Source of the DNA: Trichloromonas sp034006665
GTDB taxonomy: Bacteria > Desulfobacterota > Desulfuromonadia > Desulfuromonadales > Trichloromonadaceae
Length of the DNA: 49,500 bases
Assembly (NCBI RefSeq): GCF_034006665.1
Contig: NZ_JAVESI010000026.1
Location: 1 to 49,500 of the forward strand
Direction of reading: 5' to 3'
The number at the start of each line of letters is the position of its first letter. Position 1 is the first letter of the stretch. The notes beneath the pieces were generated by a model. The model was not told the origin of the DNA. It saw nothing but the letters and a program-made list of their open reading frames with translations, and made no database searches. The position numbers and the translations under genes are program-made. Of this stretch, positions 42,469-49,500 are shown one piece after another.

Positions 42469-44484
42469 ATGCAAATGCTTGTTCCAATTCTGGGCTTGGT
42501 CGGGTTCGCGATAGCGATCCTGATCTACCAGCAGGTGAAATCCCATCCTGTTGGCAATGATAAGATGCGGGAAATCTCCGAAGCCATCCACGCCGGAGCC
42601 ATGGCCTTTCTGGCCAGGGAGTATAAGGTTCTCGGTATCTTTATCGGGATTGTCTTTCTGCTTATTGCCATCAGTATGGGCTTCTGGACGGCTCTTACCT
42701 TTGTCGGCGGCGCCGCCTGTTCCATGATTTGCGGCTTTGTCGGCATGAAGGCTGCTACCCGCGCCAATGTCCGTACTTCCGAGGCGGCTCGTGCTCAGGG
42801 TCAGGCGGCCGCGTTGCAGGTTTCCTTCAACGGCGGGGCGGTCATGGGCTTGGCTGTTGCTTCCCTCGGCCTGGTCGGCGTTGGCATCGCCTTTATCAAT
42901 TTCGGTGGTGATCCGGAAACCGTCCGCTATATCAATGGTTTTGCAATGGGCGCCTCGTCGATCGCTCTCTTCGCTCGTGTCGGCGGCGGTATCTACACCA
43001 AGGCCGCCGACGTCGGGGCCGACCTGGTAGGCAAGGTCGAAGCCGGTATTCCCGAGGATGACCCTCGCAATCCCGGGGTTATCGCCGACAACGTTGGCGA
43101 TTGCGTCGGCGATACTGCCGGCATGGGGGCCGACATTTTTGAATCCTATGTTGGCGCCATCATCGCCACTATCGCCATTGCCGCTTCCGCCGGTCCGGAA
43201 CTGTTGGCCAAGATCGGTTCCGGCACGCCTGAGGAAACCATGGCCAGCGCTCTCTTCATGCCTCTGAGCCTGTCGATGATCGGGCTGATCTTCTCGGTCA
43301 TCGGCATCTGGTCGATGAAGAAATTCAGCGGCAAGGATCCGGCCAAGGCCCTGCACTACACCACCTTTGTGGCGGCCGGACTCTTTCTGGTCTTCGCCTT
43401 TTTCGTGGTCATGTTCTCCAGCCTTAAATTTGGCGTCTTCATGGCCATTCTGGTCGGTACCCTGGCCGGAATCGCCATCGGTCAGATCACCGAGTACTAC
43501 ACCGCGAAAGCTCCGGTAACGCGGATCGCTGAGGCGAGCAAGACCGGTCCCGCCACCAACATCATCCATGGCCTCGCCGTAGGTCTGGAGAGCACCGCCG
43601 CTCCCATCGTCATGATCGCGTTGTCCATTCTTGTCGCCAATGCCTGCGCCGGACTTTATGGCATCGGCATCGCTGCGGTCGGTATGCTGGCGACCGTCGG
43701 CGTGACCATGACTGTCGATGCTTATGGCCCCATCGCCGACAACGCCGGCGGTATTTCGGAGATGGCTGGTCTTGGTCCTGAAGTCCGTAAAATCACCGAT
43801 GGTCTCGACGCCATCGGCAACACCACCGCCGCTATCGGCAAAGGTTTCGCCATCGGCTCCGCGGCACTTACCGCCTTGGCCCTCTTCGCCGCTTATGCTT
43901 CTACGGTACAGCTGGAGGCGATCAACCTCATCGATCCCAAGGTCGTGGTCGGCCTGCTCATTGGCGGTGCCCTGCCGTTCTTCATCGGCGCCCTGACCAT
44001 GACCAGTGTCGGCCGCGCCGCCGGCAAGATGGTGGATGAAATCCGTCGTCAATTCCGGGAAATTCCAGGGCTGCTCGCCGGTGAAGAAGGGGCCAAACCC
44101 GATTCCCAGAAATGCGTTGATATTTCGGCCAAGGCAGCCTTGAAGGAGATGATCCTCCCCGGCGTCGTCGCCGTCGTCGCGCCGGTCTTCATGGGGCTGG
44201 TTTTCGGTAAGGAAGCCCTGGGCGGCATGCTGGCCGGCGCTACCCTCGCCGGTGTTCTTCTCGCCCTGATGATGTCCAATGGTGGCGGTGCTTGGGATAA
44301 CGCCAAAAAATACATCGAGAAGGGTGAACTGGAAGGGGAGAAGAAGGGTGGCGAGGCGCACAAAGCGGCCGTTGTCGGGGATACCGTCGGCGACCCGTTC
44401 AAGGACACTTCCGGTCCGTCCATGAACATCCTGATCAAGCTGATGAGTGTCGTCTCTCTGGTGATCGCGCCGCTGCTGGTGTGA
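42469..44484 (+). CDS. hppA: Membrane-bound K+-dependent pyrophosphatase ion pump
   Basis: This 671-aa protein has about 16 membrane helices and couples pyrophosphate hydrolysis to H+ or Na+ transport. DVGADLVGKVEAGIPEDDPRNP near residue 182 and NVGDCVGDTAGMGADIFESY near 205 are the substrate-binding signatures. The segment GNTTAAIGKGFAIGSAALTAL near 450 has Ala where K+-independent pumps have Lys (GNTTKA), placing it in the K+-dependent subfamily. H+ versus Na+ cannot be read. It follows pth by 29 bp. Confidence 0.95.
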   Translation: MQMLVPILGLVGFAIAILIYQQVKSHPVGNDKMREISEAIHAGAMAFLAREYKVLGIFIGIVFLLIAISMGFWTALTFVGGAACSMICGFVGMKAATRANVRTSEAARAQGQAAALQVSFNGGAVMGLAVASLGLVGVGIAFINFGGDPETVRYINGFAMGASSIALFARVGGGIYTKAADVGADLVGKVEAGIPEDDPRNPGVIADNVGDCVGDTAGMGADIFESYVGAIIATIAIAASAGPELLAKIGSGTPEETMASALFMPLSLSMIGLIFSVIGIWSMKKFSGKDPAKALHYTTFVAAGLFLVFAFFVVMFSSLKFGVFMAILVGTLAGIAIGQITEYYTAKAPVTRIAEASKTGPATNIIHGLAVGLESTAAPIVMIALSILVANACAGLYGIGIAAVGMLATVGVTMTVDAYGPIADNAGGISEMAGLGPEVRKITDGLDAIGNTTAAIGKGFAIGSAALTALALFAAYASTVQLEAINLIDPKVVVGLLIGGALPFFIGALTMTSVGRAAGKMVDEIRRQFREIPGLLAGEEGAKPDSQKCVDISAKAALKEMILPGVVAVVAPVFMGLVFGKEALGGMLAGATLAGVLLALMMSNGGGAWDNAKKYIEKGELEGEKKGGEAHKAAVVGDTVGDPFKDTSGPSMNILIKLMSVVSLVIAPLLV

Positions 44485-44508
44485 TCCGCTAACGACATCG
44501 AATGACCT

Positions 44509-44545
44509 GGATAGCCGGGGCTTTGGCTCCGGCTATCCTTATTTC
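44509..44545 (+). terminator. Intrinsic terminator after hppA
   Basis: GGATAGCCGG and CCGGCTATCC form a perfect 10-bp stem, extendable with wobble pairs, followed by TTATTTCT. It ends 18 bp before the ychF ATG. Confidence 0.8.
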
Positions 44546-44562
44546 TGGAGAATAAACATCCC

Positions 44563-45657
44563 ATGGGTTTCAAATGCGGCATCGTCGGTTTGCCCAATGT
44601 CGGCAAGTCGACGATATTCAATGCGATTACCGCGGCTGGCGCCGAGTCGGCCAACTATCCCTTTTGCACTATCGAGCCCAATATCGGCGTCGTCGCCGTC
44701 CCCGATTCCCGCCTTCAGAAACTGGCTGAAATCGTGCGCCCCAAGGCGATTCTGCCGACTACCATCGAGTTCGTCGATATCGCCGGGCTGGTCAAGGGGG
44801 CGAGTCGGGGGGAAGGATTGGGCAACCAGTTTCTCGGCCATATCCGCCAAGTGGATGCCATTGCCCATATCGTCCGCTGTTTCGATGACGAGAATGTCGT
44901 CCATGTCGACGGTTCCATCGATCCGGTGCGGGATGTTGAGGTGATCCAGACTGAACTCAACCTCGCCGATCTCGAGACGGTTCAGAAGCGTATGACGCGC
45001 ATTGAGAAACAGGCCAAGAGCGGTGACAAGAAGAGTCAGTTCGAACTGGTGGTCTTGCAGGCGGTTCAGCAATGTCTCGATCAGGGGCGTCCCGCCCGGG
45101 CAACCGATCTGACCGGCGAGGAGCGAGAGGTGCTGCGCGATCTGCACCTCATCACCGCTAAGCCGCTGCTCTATGTCGCCAACGTCTCCGAGGACGATCT
45201 GGAGGGTCGGCACCCCTACGTCGCCGGCCTCCGCGAACTTGCCGCCGCCGAGGGCGCCGAAATGGTGACCATCTGCGGGAAGATCGAAGCGGAAATCGCC
45301 GAACTGGACGAGGAAGGCAAAGCGGAATTCCTCAAGGAGCTGGGCCTCGACCAGTCCGGCCTTGATCGGGTCATCCAGGCGGGCTACAGTCTGCTCGGTC
45401 TGCTCACCTACTTTACCGCTGGCGTCAAGGAGGTCCGCGCCTGGACGGTGGATCGCGGCGCCAAGGCGCCGGCGGCTGCCGGGGTCATTCACAGTGATTT
45501 TGAAAAGGGCTTCATCCGCGCCGAGGTCATCGCTTTTGATGACTTCGTTCGCTGCGGCGGCGAGGCTGGGGCAAAGGAAAAGGGACTGATGCGGCTCGAA
45601 GGGAAGGAATATGTCGTCGCCGACGGCGATATCATGCACTTCCGTTTTAATGTCTGA
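44563..45657 (+). CDS. ychF: Redox-regulated ribosome-binding ATPase YchF
   Basis: This 364-aa OBG-family P-loop protein prefers ATP. GIVGLPNVGKSTIFNAIT (G1) opens it, SANYPFCTIEPN follows near residue 30, then FVDIAGLVKGASRGEGLGNQFL (G3). A coiled-coil finger and a C-terminal TGS domain (FTAGVKEVRAWTV, RFNV end) complete it. The family associates with ribosomes and is implicated in the oxidative-stress response. ATG 44563 is 79 bp after hppA, across the terminator. Confidence 0.95.
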   Translation: MGFKCGIVGLPNVGKSTIFNAITAAGAESANYPFCTIEPNIGVVAVPDSRLQKLAEIVRPKAILPTTIEFVDIAGLVKGASRGEGLGNQFLGHIRQVDAIAHIVRCFDDENVVHVDGSIDPVRDVEVIQTELNLADLETVQKRMTRIEKQAKSGDKKSQFELVVLQAVQQCLDQGRPARATDLTGEEREVLRDLHLITAKPLLYVANVSEDDLEGRHPYVAGLRELAAAEGAEMVTICGKIEAEIAELDEEGKAEFLKELGLDQSGLDRVIQAGYSLLGLLTYFTAGVKEVRAWTVDRGAKAPAAAGVIHSDFEKGFIRAEVIAFDDFVRCGGEAGAKEKGLMRLEGKEYVVADGDIMHFRFNV

Positions 45658-45718
45658 AGATAGAATTATCTGGCAATCGCCCAGGTGATGTGTTAGTAAA
45701 TCAAGTTCAATTTTTCGC

Positions 45719-45785
45719 CGGCGCTATGCGCCAGCTCCTTGCTCCGGCCGGTCCGGGGCTAACAACCCAAGAGGAGGTTCCATCA
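45719..45785 (+). promoter_or_regulatory. rpsF leader: Possible S6:S18 autoregulatory leader of rpsF-rpsR
   Basis: The leader contains a hairpin (GGCGC/GCGCC, 45720-45732) and a second one (CTCCGG/CCGGGG, 45742-45758) with a CCG in the loop (CCGGT). A CCG box in a leader hairpin is the feature bound by S6:S18 in other bacteria. The spacing does not match a defined model precisely. Confidence 0.3.
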
Positions 45786-46154
45786 ATGCGTACCTATGAA
45801 ACCATCTACATTGTGCACCCTGAGCTTGTCGGCGACGGCTATCAGGCCATCGTCGAAAAATTCAAGGGGATTCTGGGCGACCTCAAGGCCAATATCCTCA
45901 AAGTCGACGAGTGGGGAACTCGCAAGCTTGCCTACCCGGTGAAGAAGCAGCAGCGCGGTACTTATGTGCTGATGGCTTATGAAGCAGCCGCCGATGCCAT
46001 CGCCGAGCTTGAACGGCGTATGCGGATCGATGAGAACGTCATCAAGTTTCAGACGGTTCTTCTCGAGAACGGCTACCAAGAATCCGCATCGGAGGCCGGA
46101 GTGGTCGAGAGTTCCGAGGAGGAATCCGAGGAAGAAACCGAGGAAAACGAGTAA
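45786..46154 (+). CDS. rpsF: 30S ribosomal protein S6
   Basis: This 122-aa protein matches S6: MRTYETIYIVHPEL opens it, DEWGTRKLAYPVKKQQRGTYVLM near residue 39 and a strongly acidic tail (SSEEESEEETEENE) follow. It forms a heterodimer with S18 on the ribosome platform. ATG 45786 follows GAGGAGG with a 9-nt spacer. It is first of rpsF-rpsR-DUF2232-rplI-dnaB. Confidence 0.96.
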   Translation: MRTYETIYIVHPELVGDGYQAIVEKFKGILGDLKANILKVDEWGTRKLAYPVKKQQRGTYVLMAYEAAADAIAELERRMRIDENVIKFQTVLLENGYQESASEAGVVESSEEESEEETEENE

Positions 46155-46184
46155 TCCACTGACGCCATAAAGGAGATTCGACAT

Positions 46185-46454
46185 ATGAGCTATCCCAATA
46201 AACCGTCCCGTCCGGCCGCTCCTCGTCGCCGTTTTACCCGCCGTAAAGGCTGCCGTTTCTGCGGCGACAAGACGCTGAAAATCGATTATAAAGAGATTCG
46301 CACTCTGCGTTATTTCATTTCCGAGCGGGGCAAGATCGTTCCCCGTCGTATTTCCGGTAACTGCGCCAACCATCAGCGCAAGATCACCGAGGCGATCAAG
46401 CGCGCCCGTAACATCGCACTGCTGCCCTTTACTTCGGGCCACAGCGCCGATTAG
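46185..46454 (+). CDS. rpsR: 30S ribosomal protein S18
   Basis: This 89-aa basic protein has RRRFTRRKGCRFCGDKTLKID at the N-terminus and RISGNCANHQRKITEAIKRAR, the S18 signature. It carries a CRFC pair and a further Cys in GNCANHQ, so it may be a Zn-retaining (C+) form. It is 30 bp after rpsF. Confidence 0.95.
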   Translation: MSYPNKPSRPAAPRRRFTRRKGCRFCGDKTLKIDYKEIRTLRYFISERGKIVPRRISGNCANHQRKITEAIKRARNIALLPFTSGHSAD

Positions 46455-46469
46455 TTAGGGGAGGAGGCG

Positions 46470-47417
46470 GTGCGTTTGTCCCCTGGATCGCCTGGTCCGG
46501 CGGCGCTTTTTCAGTTGCTGGGTGCCATCGCGACCCTGGGCCTGCTCTGGGCTTCTGGGGTTCTTGGCCCCATTGGCATGGTGCTGGCCATGCTCGCTCC
46601 CTTTCCTGCCGCCTATGTACAGATGCGGCAGGGGCTAGCTGCGGGGATGGGGGTCGTACTTCTTGCTTCCGCTATGATGTGGCTGATCGACGGTTCTGGT
46701 GGGGCCTTGCTTTATTTCGTGCAGTTCGGTTTTGCATCCCTGCTGCTCCCTCGGCTTCTGCTTAAGGGGCAATCTTGGGATCGGGCCATTGCCGCAACCG
46801 CCTTGGTCGCGACCCTGATTTCCCTCTCTCTGCTCTTCGTCTACGCCCAAGATGCCGGGACGCCGGTTGAGCAGGTCGTCACCGGGTATATTCAGGGGGA
46901 GCTGGTAAAGGTTAATGAGTTTTATCAGCAGGCCGACCTGACCCCCGCGCAATCGGAGGAACTCAAGGCGCTTACCGCCGGGACTGCGGATTACCTGCTT
47001 GCGGCTTATCCCTCATTGATCCTGGTTGCCAACGCCACCCTGCTGCTTCTGGTGGTCATTCTGCTGGCGAGATTTTCTCAGGGGTACTACCGGATTCCCG
47101 GCTCTCCGCTCTATCTTTGGAAGGTGCCGGAGTTACTGATCTGGGGGGTGATTCTCGGCGGATTTGGCGTATTTTTCGCTGTCGGACTGCCTCAGCGTCT
47201 CTCGGTTAACCTTCTGACCCTGTTGCTGCCCGTTTATTTTTTGCAAGGCATGGCGGTGGTGGCACACTTCTTCCGTCGCCGTGAGACAGCCCCTTTTCTG
47301 CGGGTACTGGGATATCTGCTGCTGGTCATCGTCAATCCCCTGCCGGCTATTGTCACGGGTATCGGCATCTTCGATATGTGGCTCGATTTTCGTAACCCTA
47401 AAGTAAAAAAGACCTAG
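46470..47417 (+). CDS. DUF2232/YybS-like polytopic membrane protein
   Basis: This 315-aa protein has about eight hydrophobic segments (LFQLLGAIATLGLLWASG, ILVANATLLLLVVILLARF and others), with a charged loop (about 130-175). It fits the DUF2232/YybS family that often sits between rpsR and rplI in Geobacter relatives. The function is unknown. The GTG start at 46470 follows GGGGAGGAGG and lies 15 bp after rpsR, so it is part of the operon. Confidence 0.8.
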   Translation: MRLSPGSPGPAALFQLLGAIATLGLLWASGVLGPIGMVLAMLAPFPAAYVQMRQGLAAGMGVVLLASAMMWLIDGSGGALLYFVQFGFASLLLPRLLLKGQSWDRAIAATALVATLISLSLLFVYAQDAGTPVEQVVTGYIQGELVKVNEFYQQADLTPAQSEELKALTAGTADYLLAAYPSLILVANATLLLLVVILLARFSQGYYRIPGSPLYLWKVPELLIWGVILGGFGVFFAVGLPQRLSVNLLTLLLPVYFLQGMAVVAHFFRRRETAPFLRVLGYLLLVIVNPLPAIVTGIGIFDMWLDFRNPKVKKT

Positions 47418-47443
47418 ATCTTTTTCAGAGGAGATCACGATTC

Positions 47444-47890
47444 ATGAATATCATTCTTACCGAAAATGTGGAGAACCTCGGCACGATCGGCCAGATGGTC
47501 AAGGTCAAGCCCGGTTATGCCCGGAATTTTTTGATTCCTGGCGGAATGGCCATGGAAGCCAATCCCCGTAACGTCAAAGAGCTTGAACATCGCAAGCGTC
47601 AGCTCGAGCGCAAGCTGCAGAAACTGACTCAGGGCGCCGAACTGCTCAAGAAGCAGATTGAGGCCCTGAGCTGCACCTTCGCCCATCGCGCGGGCGAGGA
47701 TGGTAAGCTTTTCGGCTCGGTCACATCCATGGAAATCGGCGCCAAGCTCGCCGAGGCCGGGATTGAGATCGACCGCAAGAAGATTGTTCTCGAAGAGCCG
47801 ATCAAGACGCTCGGGGATTATCAGGTGCCGGTGAAGCTGCCGGCCGGAGTCGTTGCCACCGTCAAGATCAGCGTCATCCCTGCGGAATAA
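47444..47890 (+). CDS. rplI: 50S ribosomal protein L9
   Basis: This 148-aa protein opens MNIILTENVENLGTIGQMVKVKPGYARNFLIP, the L9 N-terminal domain. It continues with the long connecting helix (RKRQLERKLQKL) and the C-terminal domain (AGEDGKLFGSVTSMEIGAKL). The length is as expected. It lies between the DUF2232-like gene and dnaB. Confidence 0.96.
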   Translation: MNIILTENVENLGTIGQMVKVKPGYARNFLIPGGMAMEANPRNVKELEHRKRQLERKLQKLTQGAELLKKQIEALSCTFAHRAGEDGKLFGSVTSMEIGAKLAEAGIEIDRKKIVLEEPIKTLGDYQVPVKLPAGVVATVKISVIPAE

Positions 47891-47899
47891 CCCCGAATG

Positions 47900-47931
47900 G
47901 CGAAGCGGAACCGTTCACGGTTCCGTTTCGC
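47900..47931 (+). terminator. Hairpin between rplI and dnaB
   Basis: GCGAAGCGGAACCG and CGGTTCCGTTTCGC form a 14-bp stem (one G-U pair) with a TTCA loop, 9 bp after the rplI stop. No T-run follows. It may tune dnaB expression. It also argues against starting dnaB at 47897, inside the hairpin region. Confidence 0.6.
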
Positions 47932-47953
47932 CCCTCCGGAGCCTCTACCACTC

Positions 47954-49324
47954 ATGGTCGATCAGCCTGCTCACCGTCTTCCTCCGCAAAGTCTGGAAGG
48001 GGAGATGTCCGTGCTTGGCGGCGTCCTTCTAGAAAACGAAGCCCTCAACAAGGCGCTTGAAATTCTTCGTCCCGAGGATTTCTATCGCGACGCCCACCGC
48101 AAAATCTTCAACGCCCTCATCAATCTCAGTGAAAAAGGGGAGCCGGCCGACCTCGTCACCCTGACTGCCGTACTGCAGCAGCGGGGGGAACTCGACGTCG
48201 TTGGCGGCAGCGCTTATTTGGCGACCCTGGTCGATTATGTTCCAACCGCCGCGAACATCGTCTACTACTGCCGTATGGTCAAGGATAAAGCCATCTCCCG
48301 TCGGCTGATCCAAGTCGCTACCGATATCGCCACGCGCGGTTATGAGGGGGGGGATGTGGAAGCGGATCTGGATTGGGCCGAAAAGTCCATCTTCGAAATT
48401 GCCGGGACGAAGGCCAAGCCTTCCTATTTCTCGACTCGGGAAATCATGAAGGAAACCTTCAAGACCATTGAAAAGCTCTATGATCGCAAGGAGCTGATCA
48501 CCGGCGTACCGACGGGTTTCAATGACCTTGACCTGATGACGGCCGGTCTGCAAGGCGGGGATCTGATCATCATCGCCGCTCGCCCCTCCATGGGCAAAAC
48601 CGCCTTTTGTCTCAATATCGTCGAGCATGCCGCTCTGCGCACCGAGAAGCCAGTTCCCTGTATCGTTTTTTCCCTGGAGATGGGCAAGGAGCAGTTGGTG
48701 CAGCGTCTGTTGTGTTCCGTCTCCCGGGTCGATGCCAGTCGCCTGCGCACTGGTCATCTCGGTGAGTCGGACTGGCCCAAGCTGACCAACGGTGCCGGTC
48801 TGCTCAGCGAGGCGCCGATTTTCATTGACGATACGCCGAGCATATCGGTTCTCGAACTACGGGCCAAGGCCCGTCGGCTCAAGGCCGAGCACGACCTCGG
48901 CTTGGTCGTGGTCGACTATCTGCAGCTGATGCAGGGGCGCAACGCCGAGAACCGGCAGCAGGAGATTTCCGAAATTTCCCGCTCGCTCAAGGCCCTGGCT
49001 AAGGAACTCAACGTCCCGGTGGTCGCGCTTTCCCAGCTCAATCGCTCTTTGGAAAGCCGCACCGACAAGCGACCGATGATGGCCGATCTGCGCGAATCCG
49101 GAGCCATCGAGCAGGACGCCGACGTGATCATGTTCATCTACCGCGATGCGGTCTACTGCGAGGCCTGCAAACGGCGGGACAATTCCTGCGATAAGGGCCA
49201 CGACAAGGATGCCGAGATCATCATCGGCAAGCAGCGTAATGGGCCGATCGGCAGCGTCCATCTTACCTTTCGCGGCGAGTTCACGCGCTTCGAAAACCAG
49301 AGCAAGCGTGAGAACGGATTCTGA
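47954..49324 (+). CDS. dnaB: Replicative DNA helicase DnaB
   Basis: This 456-aa hexameric helicase has an N-terminal primase-interacting domain (RLPPQSLEGEMSVLGGVLLE near residue 8) and a RecA-like ATPase (Walker A RPSMGKTAFCLN near 212, VVVDYLQLMQ, SQLNRSLESR, QRNGPIG). MVDQPAHRLPPQ aligns with the usual DnaB start, so ATG 47954 is preferred over ATG 47897, whose extra 19 residues are basic and cover a hairpin. An insert near residue 400 (CEACKRRDNSCDKGH) gives CX2C-X6-C-X3-H, a possible zinc site. It ends at a strong terminator. Confidence 0.95.
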   Translation: MVDQPAHRLPPQSLEGEMSVLGGVLLENEALNKALEILRPEDFYRDAHRKIFNALINLSEKGEPADLVTLTAVLQQRGELDVVGGSAYLATLVDYVPTAANIVYYCRMVKDKAISRRLIQVATDIATRGYEGGDVEADLDWAEKSIFEIAGTKAKPSYFSTREIMKETFKTIEKLYDRKELITGVPTGFNDLDLMTAGLQGGDLIIIAARPSMGKTAFCLNIVEHAALRTEKPVPCIVFSLEMGKEQLVQRLLCSVSRVDASRLRTGHLGESDWPKLTNGAGLLSEAPIFIDDTPSISVLELRAKARRLKAEHDLGLVVVDYLQLMQGRNAENRQQEISEISRSLKALAKELNVPVVALSQLNRSLESRTDKRPMMADLRESGAIEQDADVIMFIYRDAVYCEACKRRDNSCDKGHDKDAEIIIGKQRNGPIGSVHLTFRGEFTRFENQSKRENGF

Positions 49325-49342
49325 TCTTTAGCGCGAATCCAT

Positions 49343-49379
49343 AAAAAAGCCCCGGAGTTTATTCTCCGGGGCTTTTTTT
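49343..49379 (+). terminator. Intrinsic terminator after dnaB
   Basis: AAAAAAGCCCCGGA and TCCGGGGCTTTTTT form a 14-bp stem with an 8-nt loop, followed by T-rich sequence. A group II intron starts immediately after it. Confidence 0.93.
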
Positions 49380-49500
49380 GTTTGCCCAGCGTAGCGGGCA
49401 AACCCGGCCTGTTGCAAGAGACAGGCGTCACCCCGGCCAGGGGGAAGACAATCCGAATCGCAAGGGCGTTGCTGGTAACGGCAGGGTCTGAAGGAAGCGA
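49380..49500 (+). mobile_element. Group II intron 5' end (domain I), cut by window edge
   Basis: After the dnaB terminator, GTTTGCCC and GGGCAAAC form an 8-bp stem at the intron 5' end. CGCAAGGGCG and GGGTCTGAAGGAAGCGA reproduce the domain I landmarks also seen at 20477 (GGCAAGGGTGTCC, GGAATCTGAAGGAAGC). The first bases (GTTTGCCC) depart from the usual GTGYG. It is plus-strand and continues past the window, so completeness and reverse transcriptase are unknown. Confidence 0.75.

Noticed and set aside
42436..44361. 641-codon minus-strand frame, Gly/Asp/His-rich
   Set aside because: A shadow of hppA with composition typical of antisense frames.
47897..47953. dnaB start at ATG 47897
   Set aside because: Weak ribosome site, a stable hairpin over the first codons, and no counterpart in the usual DnaB N-terminus; ATG 47954 fits better.

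Overview
The window reads as a high-GC chromosome segment from an anaerobic, respiring member of the Desulfuromonadales/Geobacterales (Desulfuromonadia). This is an inference from gene content and order. The supporting features are a clustered oxidative TCA module (monomeric NADP-isocitrate dehydrogenase, malate dehydrogenase, four-subunit 2-oxoglutarate:ferredoxin oxidoreductase) with AcnB aconitase nearby, two tandem 12-heme c-type cytochromes, a membrane pyrophosphatase of the K+-dependent sequence type, and the run ispE, tRNA-Gln, prs, rplY, pth. No rRNA operon or CRISPR array was seen.

Layout. 1-123 is the 3' tail (domains V and VI) of a group II intron. 149-6602 (minus) holds icd-mdh, a terminator, then korDABC, so one block converts isocitrate to succinyl-CoA and regenerates oxaloacetate. 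6665-15248 (minus) carries a LysM lipoprotein, aspS, hisS, a response regulator/diguanylate cyclase, comEC and two small unknown genes. 15421-20413 (plus) is the ABC-F ATPase uup and then acnB with its own promoter and terminator. 20477-22375 is a mobile-element scar: the 5' part of a class C-like group II intron directly after the acnB terminator, cut by an IS21-type element, which is fused tail-to-tail to half of a second IS21-type element. 22410-26573 (minus) is a very large SNF2-type helicase. 26934-32966 (plus) is tex, a PHP phosphoesterase, an FKBP isomerase and rlmKL. 33039-35622 mixes a ferredoxin-like remnant, a second diguanylate cyclase response regulator, a 61-aa helix-turn-helix gene and a DAHP synthase. 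35772-37021 is the yggT-divIVA-DUF167 cell-division cluster. 37238-39070 is the cytochrome pair. 39156-49324 (plus) is a housekeeping run: ispE, tRNA-Gln, prs, rplY, pth, hppA, ychF, rpsF, rpsR, a DUF2232-like membrane protein, rplI and dnaB. After the dnaB terminator the window ends inside the 5' part of another group II intron.

How it fits together. AcnB, Icd, Kor and Mdh are consecutive parts of the oxidative TCA cycle. The icd and acnB promoters, about 11 kb apart and on opposite strands, share an identical 15-bp near-palindrome that overlaps the -10 element in both, which suggests one repressor co-controls them. Reduced ferredoxin, NADPH and NADH from this module would feed the electron-transport chain, and the 12-heme cytochromes are plausible periplasmic or membrane-anchored carriers.

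The most unusual items are the shared TCA operator, the palindromic IS21/IS21 half-element junction inside a truncated intron, the intron ends placed immediately after terminators, and the tandem dodecaheme cytochromes. I did not find a clear new multi-gene system. All family assignments come from reading motifs, without database searches.
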